Shown piece by piece: positions 14,651 to 15,816 of a stretch of 15,816 nucleotides of DNA (position 1 is the first letter of the stretch; each line of letters begins with the position of its first letter). The notes beneath the pieces are model-generated. The model did no database searches, had not been told where the DNA came from, and saw only the letters and a list, made by a program, of their open reading frames with translations. The DNA comes from an uncultured Haloferula sp. (lineage in GTDB: Bacteria; Verrucomicrobiota; Verrucomicrobiae; Verrucomicrobiales; Akkermansiaceae), in the NCBI GenBank assembly GCA_946481625.1, contig CAMLOZ010000015.1, positions 1-15,816 of the forward strand, given 5' to 3'. Both the position numbers and the translations under genes were made by a program.

Positions 14651-14818
14651 ATTGGATCCGCAGATCGACAGCTACAGTGGATTCCATGACAACGGCCATC
14701 GAGGTTCTTACAAGGATCGCCCGCCTGCCGCGGGGTGGATCTTCAAGCAGGTGATATTGAGCGCGCGGTGGAGGAGATGAGGAAGAAAGGGGCAGTGATC
14801 GAAGGGTCAAAGATCGTG
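14651..14818 (+). pseudogene. Frameshifted gene remnant, possibly the tail of a VOC-type protein
   Basis: One frame reads DPQIDSYSGFHDNGHRGSYK then DRPPAAGWIFKQV up to 14753. The next frame, entered by stepping back one base at 14753, continues DIERAVEEMRKKGAVIEGSK-IV. Joined with one inserted base this becomes ...GWIFKQVDIERAVEEMRKKGAVIEG, which looks like the C-terminal half of a VOC/glyoxalase-like domain (strand, then helix with a KKG turn, then strand). No start codon or N-terminal half is present: the CAATC repeat abuts its left end. The family call is tentative; the frameshift reading rests on protein-like continuity across the two frames. Confidence 0.4.
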
Positions 14819-14862
14819 GCAGGCCGGGCCTCGCAAGCCCGGGGCTCGGGATGCTTGCCACG
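14815..14862. repeat. Nested inverted repeat upstream of mlaF
   Basis: An outer stem CGTGGCA/TGCCACG (14815-14821 and 14856-14862) encloses a hairpin CCGGGC/GCCCGG (14824-14829 and 14837-14842). The 9-mer GCCTCGCAA lies in the inner loop (14828-14836) and is also found, inverted, in the hairpin at 12244-12273. It ends 27 bp before the mlaF start, so it could lie in the mRNA leader. Confidence 0.5.
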
Positions 14863-14889
14863 CCCCTCGCCGTGGATAGGCTCTCGCTC

Positions 14890-15642
14890 ATGGGCGAGCC
14901 CTTCATCCGCGTGCGCGGGCTTGAGCAGAAGTTCGGTTCGCAGCATGTCCTGCGCGGGGTGGATCTGGATGTGATCCGCGGCGAGACGCTGGTGCTGCTC
15001 GGCGGTTCGGGCGGCGGGAAGTCGGTCTTGCTCAAGCATCTCCCGGGGCTCATGCGGCCATGGAAGGGGAGCGTGGAGGTGGACGGCGAGGAAATCTCGC
15101 ACCTGAACGAGCGCGAACTCGCGCCCTACCGCCGGAAGGTCGGGATCATGTTCCAGGCCGGGGCGCTTTTCGACTCGATGAGTGTGGAGGAGAACGTCTC
15201 TTTCCCGCTCCGTGAGACCGGGGTGAAGGACGAGAAGGAGATCGCGGAGCGGGTGGCGGAGGCATTGGAGATCGTGCGGCTGCCAGGCCAGCAGAAGAAG
15301 ATGCCCTCCGCGCTATCCGGGGGGATGAGAAAGCGGGTGGCGCTGGCGCGGGCGGTGGTCGGCCGGCCGGCCTGCGTGCTGTACGACGAGCCGCATGCGG
15401 GCCTCGACCCCATCACGGCGGATTCGATCGATCACCTGATCAAGGATCTGCAGCGCGACCTCGGGATGACCAATGTAGTGGTCACCCACGAGATGCGCAG
15501 CGTCTTCCACATCGCGGACCGGGTGGTCTTCCTGCAGGAAGGCCGCATCCACTGGGCCGGCAGCCCGGAGGAACTGAAGACGACGAGCGACCCGGTGTTG
15601 CGGCCATTCGTGGACGGGGATTCCGGCGAGCCCTGGAATTGA
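14890..15642 (+). CDS. mlaF: MlaF-type ABC transporter ATPase (phospholipid transport)
   Basis: This 250-residue protein is the ATPase of an Mla/MCE-type ABC system that moves phospholipids between membranes. All ATPase motifs are present: Walker A GGSGGGKS (38-45), Q-loop Q89 followed by the MlaF-like AGALFDSMSVEENVSFPL, signature LSGGM (142-146), Walker B VLYDE (163-167), D-loop GLDP, and switch H200 in VVVTHEM. One departure is DEPHAGLDP, where the usual Thr after Pro is His169. I chose ATG 14890-14892 because it precedes the conserved start of the fold; ATG 14851 would add 13 residues inside the inverted repeat. It is followed by mlaD after 43 bp. No permease (mlaE) gene is found before it or between the two. 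Confidence 0.9.
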   Translation: MGEPFIRVRGLEQKFGSQHVLRGVDLDVIRGETLVLLGGSGGGKSVLLKHLPGLMRPWKGSVEVDGEEISHLNERELAPYRRKVGIMFQAGALFDSMSVEENVSFPLRETGVKDEKEIAERVAEALEIVRLPGQQKKMPSALSGGMRKRVALARAVVGRPACVLYDEPHAGLDPITADSIDHLIKDLQRDLGMTNVVVTHEMRSVFHIADRVVFLQEGRIHWAGSPEELKTTSDPVLRPFVDGDSGEPWN

Positions 15643-15685
15643 TCGCCCTTGCACCGGCCGGGCGGAATGGTGATGCTTCCGCCGC

Positions 15686-15816
15686 ATGGGTGAATCCACC
15701 AAAAAGACCGAGCTCTGGGTGGGCGTCTTTGTCTTCATCGGCCTCGCGCTCCTGGGCGGGCTGATCGTGCAGTTCGGCCGCTTCGGCGACCGCCTCCGCG
15801 GCAAGTACCAGCTTGT
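15686..15816 (+). CDS. mlaD: MlaD-type MCE protein, N-terminal fragment
   Basis: Only the first 43 codons are inside the window; the gene runs off the right edge. The fragment has a short basic cytoplasmic start (MGESTKKTELWVG) and one membrane helix (about 12-29, VGVFVFIGLALLGGLIVQ) followed by FGRFGDRLRGKYQL. This is the usual entry into the MCE domain of MlaD, where the mature chain leads with a strand such as YxLxxxF. ELWVGVFVFIGLALL is very typical of MlaD openings. Its position just after mlaF supports the assignment. It would form the periplasmic hexameric ring that binds lipid. Confidence 0.82.
   Translation, partial: MGESTKKTELWVGVFVFIGLALLGGLIVQFGRFGDRLRGKYQL

Noticed and set aside
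1..15816. CRISPR array, tRNA genes or insertion sequences
   Set aside because: No regularly spaced repeats, no cloverleaf-like segments and no transposase-like frames were found on either strand.

Overview
The window reads as chromosomal DNA of a free-living, GC-rich member of the phylum Verrucomicrobiota, close to Luteolibacter, Haloferula or Verrucomicrobium. This placement is inferred from gene content. The evidence is a large PVC-type haem-binding CxxCH protein with an SGNH-like front end, a DUF1080 sugar-hydrolase-type protein, a GH43 glycosidase, and few Shine-Dalgarno motifs before the starts. No rRNA, tRNA, insertion sequence, integrase or CRISPR array is visible.

Left part (1-8170): a GNAT acetyltransferase converges on a tandem RlaP-type nucleotidyltransferase. 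After an intrinsic terminator comes a NagD-like HAD phosphatase. A 406-bp non-coding stretch packed with hairpins follows, then the 1067-residue PVC cytochrome protein. That gene is divergent from a secreted DUF1080 protein, which overlaps a GTG-started YkgJ cysteine-cluster gene by four bases. The PVC/DUF1080 pair shares an intergenic region rich in palindromes and looks like a carbohydrate-oxidation module.

Middle (8170-12300): a membrane M48 metalloprotease with a TPR-like tail faces the YkgJ gene. A 438-bp AT-richer gap follows, then a lipoprotein with a duplicated Tyr-rich motif and a textbook terminator, and a secreted GH43 glycosidase.

Right part (12300-15816): a minus-strand run of small stress/unknown-function genes (DUF899 remnant, DUF1428, VOC/PhnB-like, membrane-anchored SRPBCC, YCII). 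Such genes commonly travel with an ECF sigma factor, but none is present here. The DUF899 gene survives only as its first 59 codons. Next to it lies what looks like the frameshifted tail of another gene, so the stretch from about 14300 to 14890 looks like a decayed or rearranged junction. The window closes with mlaF and the start of mlaD, the ATPase and MCE subunit of a phospholipid-transport ABC system, without the permease between or before them.

No clearly new system was found. The best leads are the tandem RlaP fusion, the hairpin array at 3572-3703, a 30-bp repeat present at both 2387 and 14620, and the gene remnants at 14317-14818.
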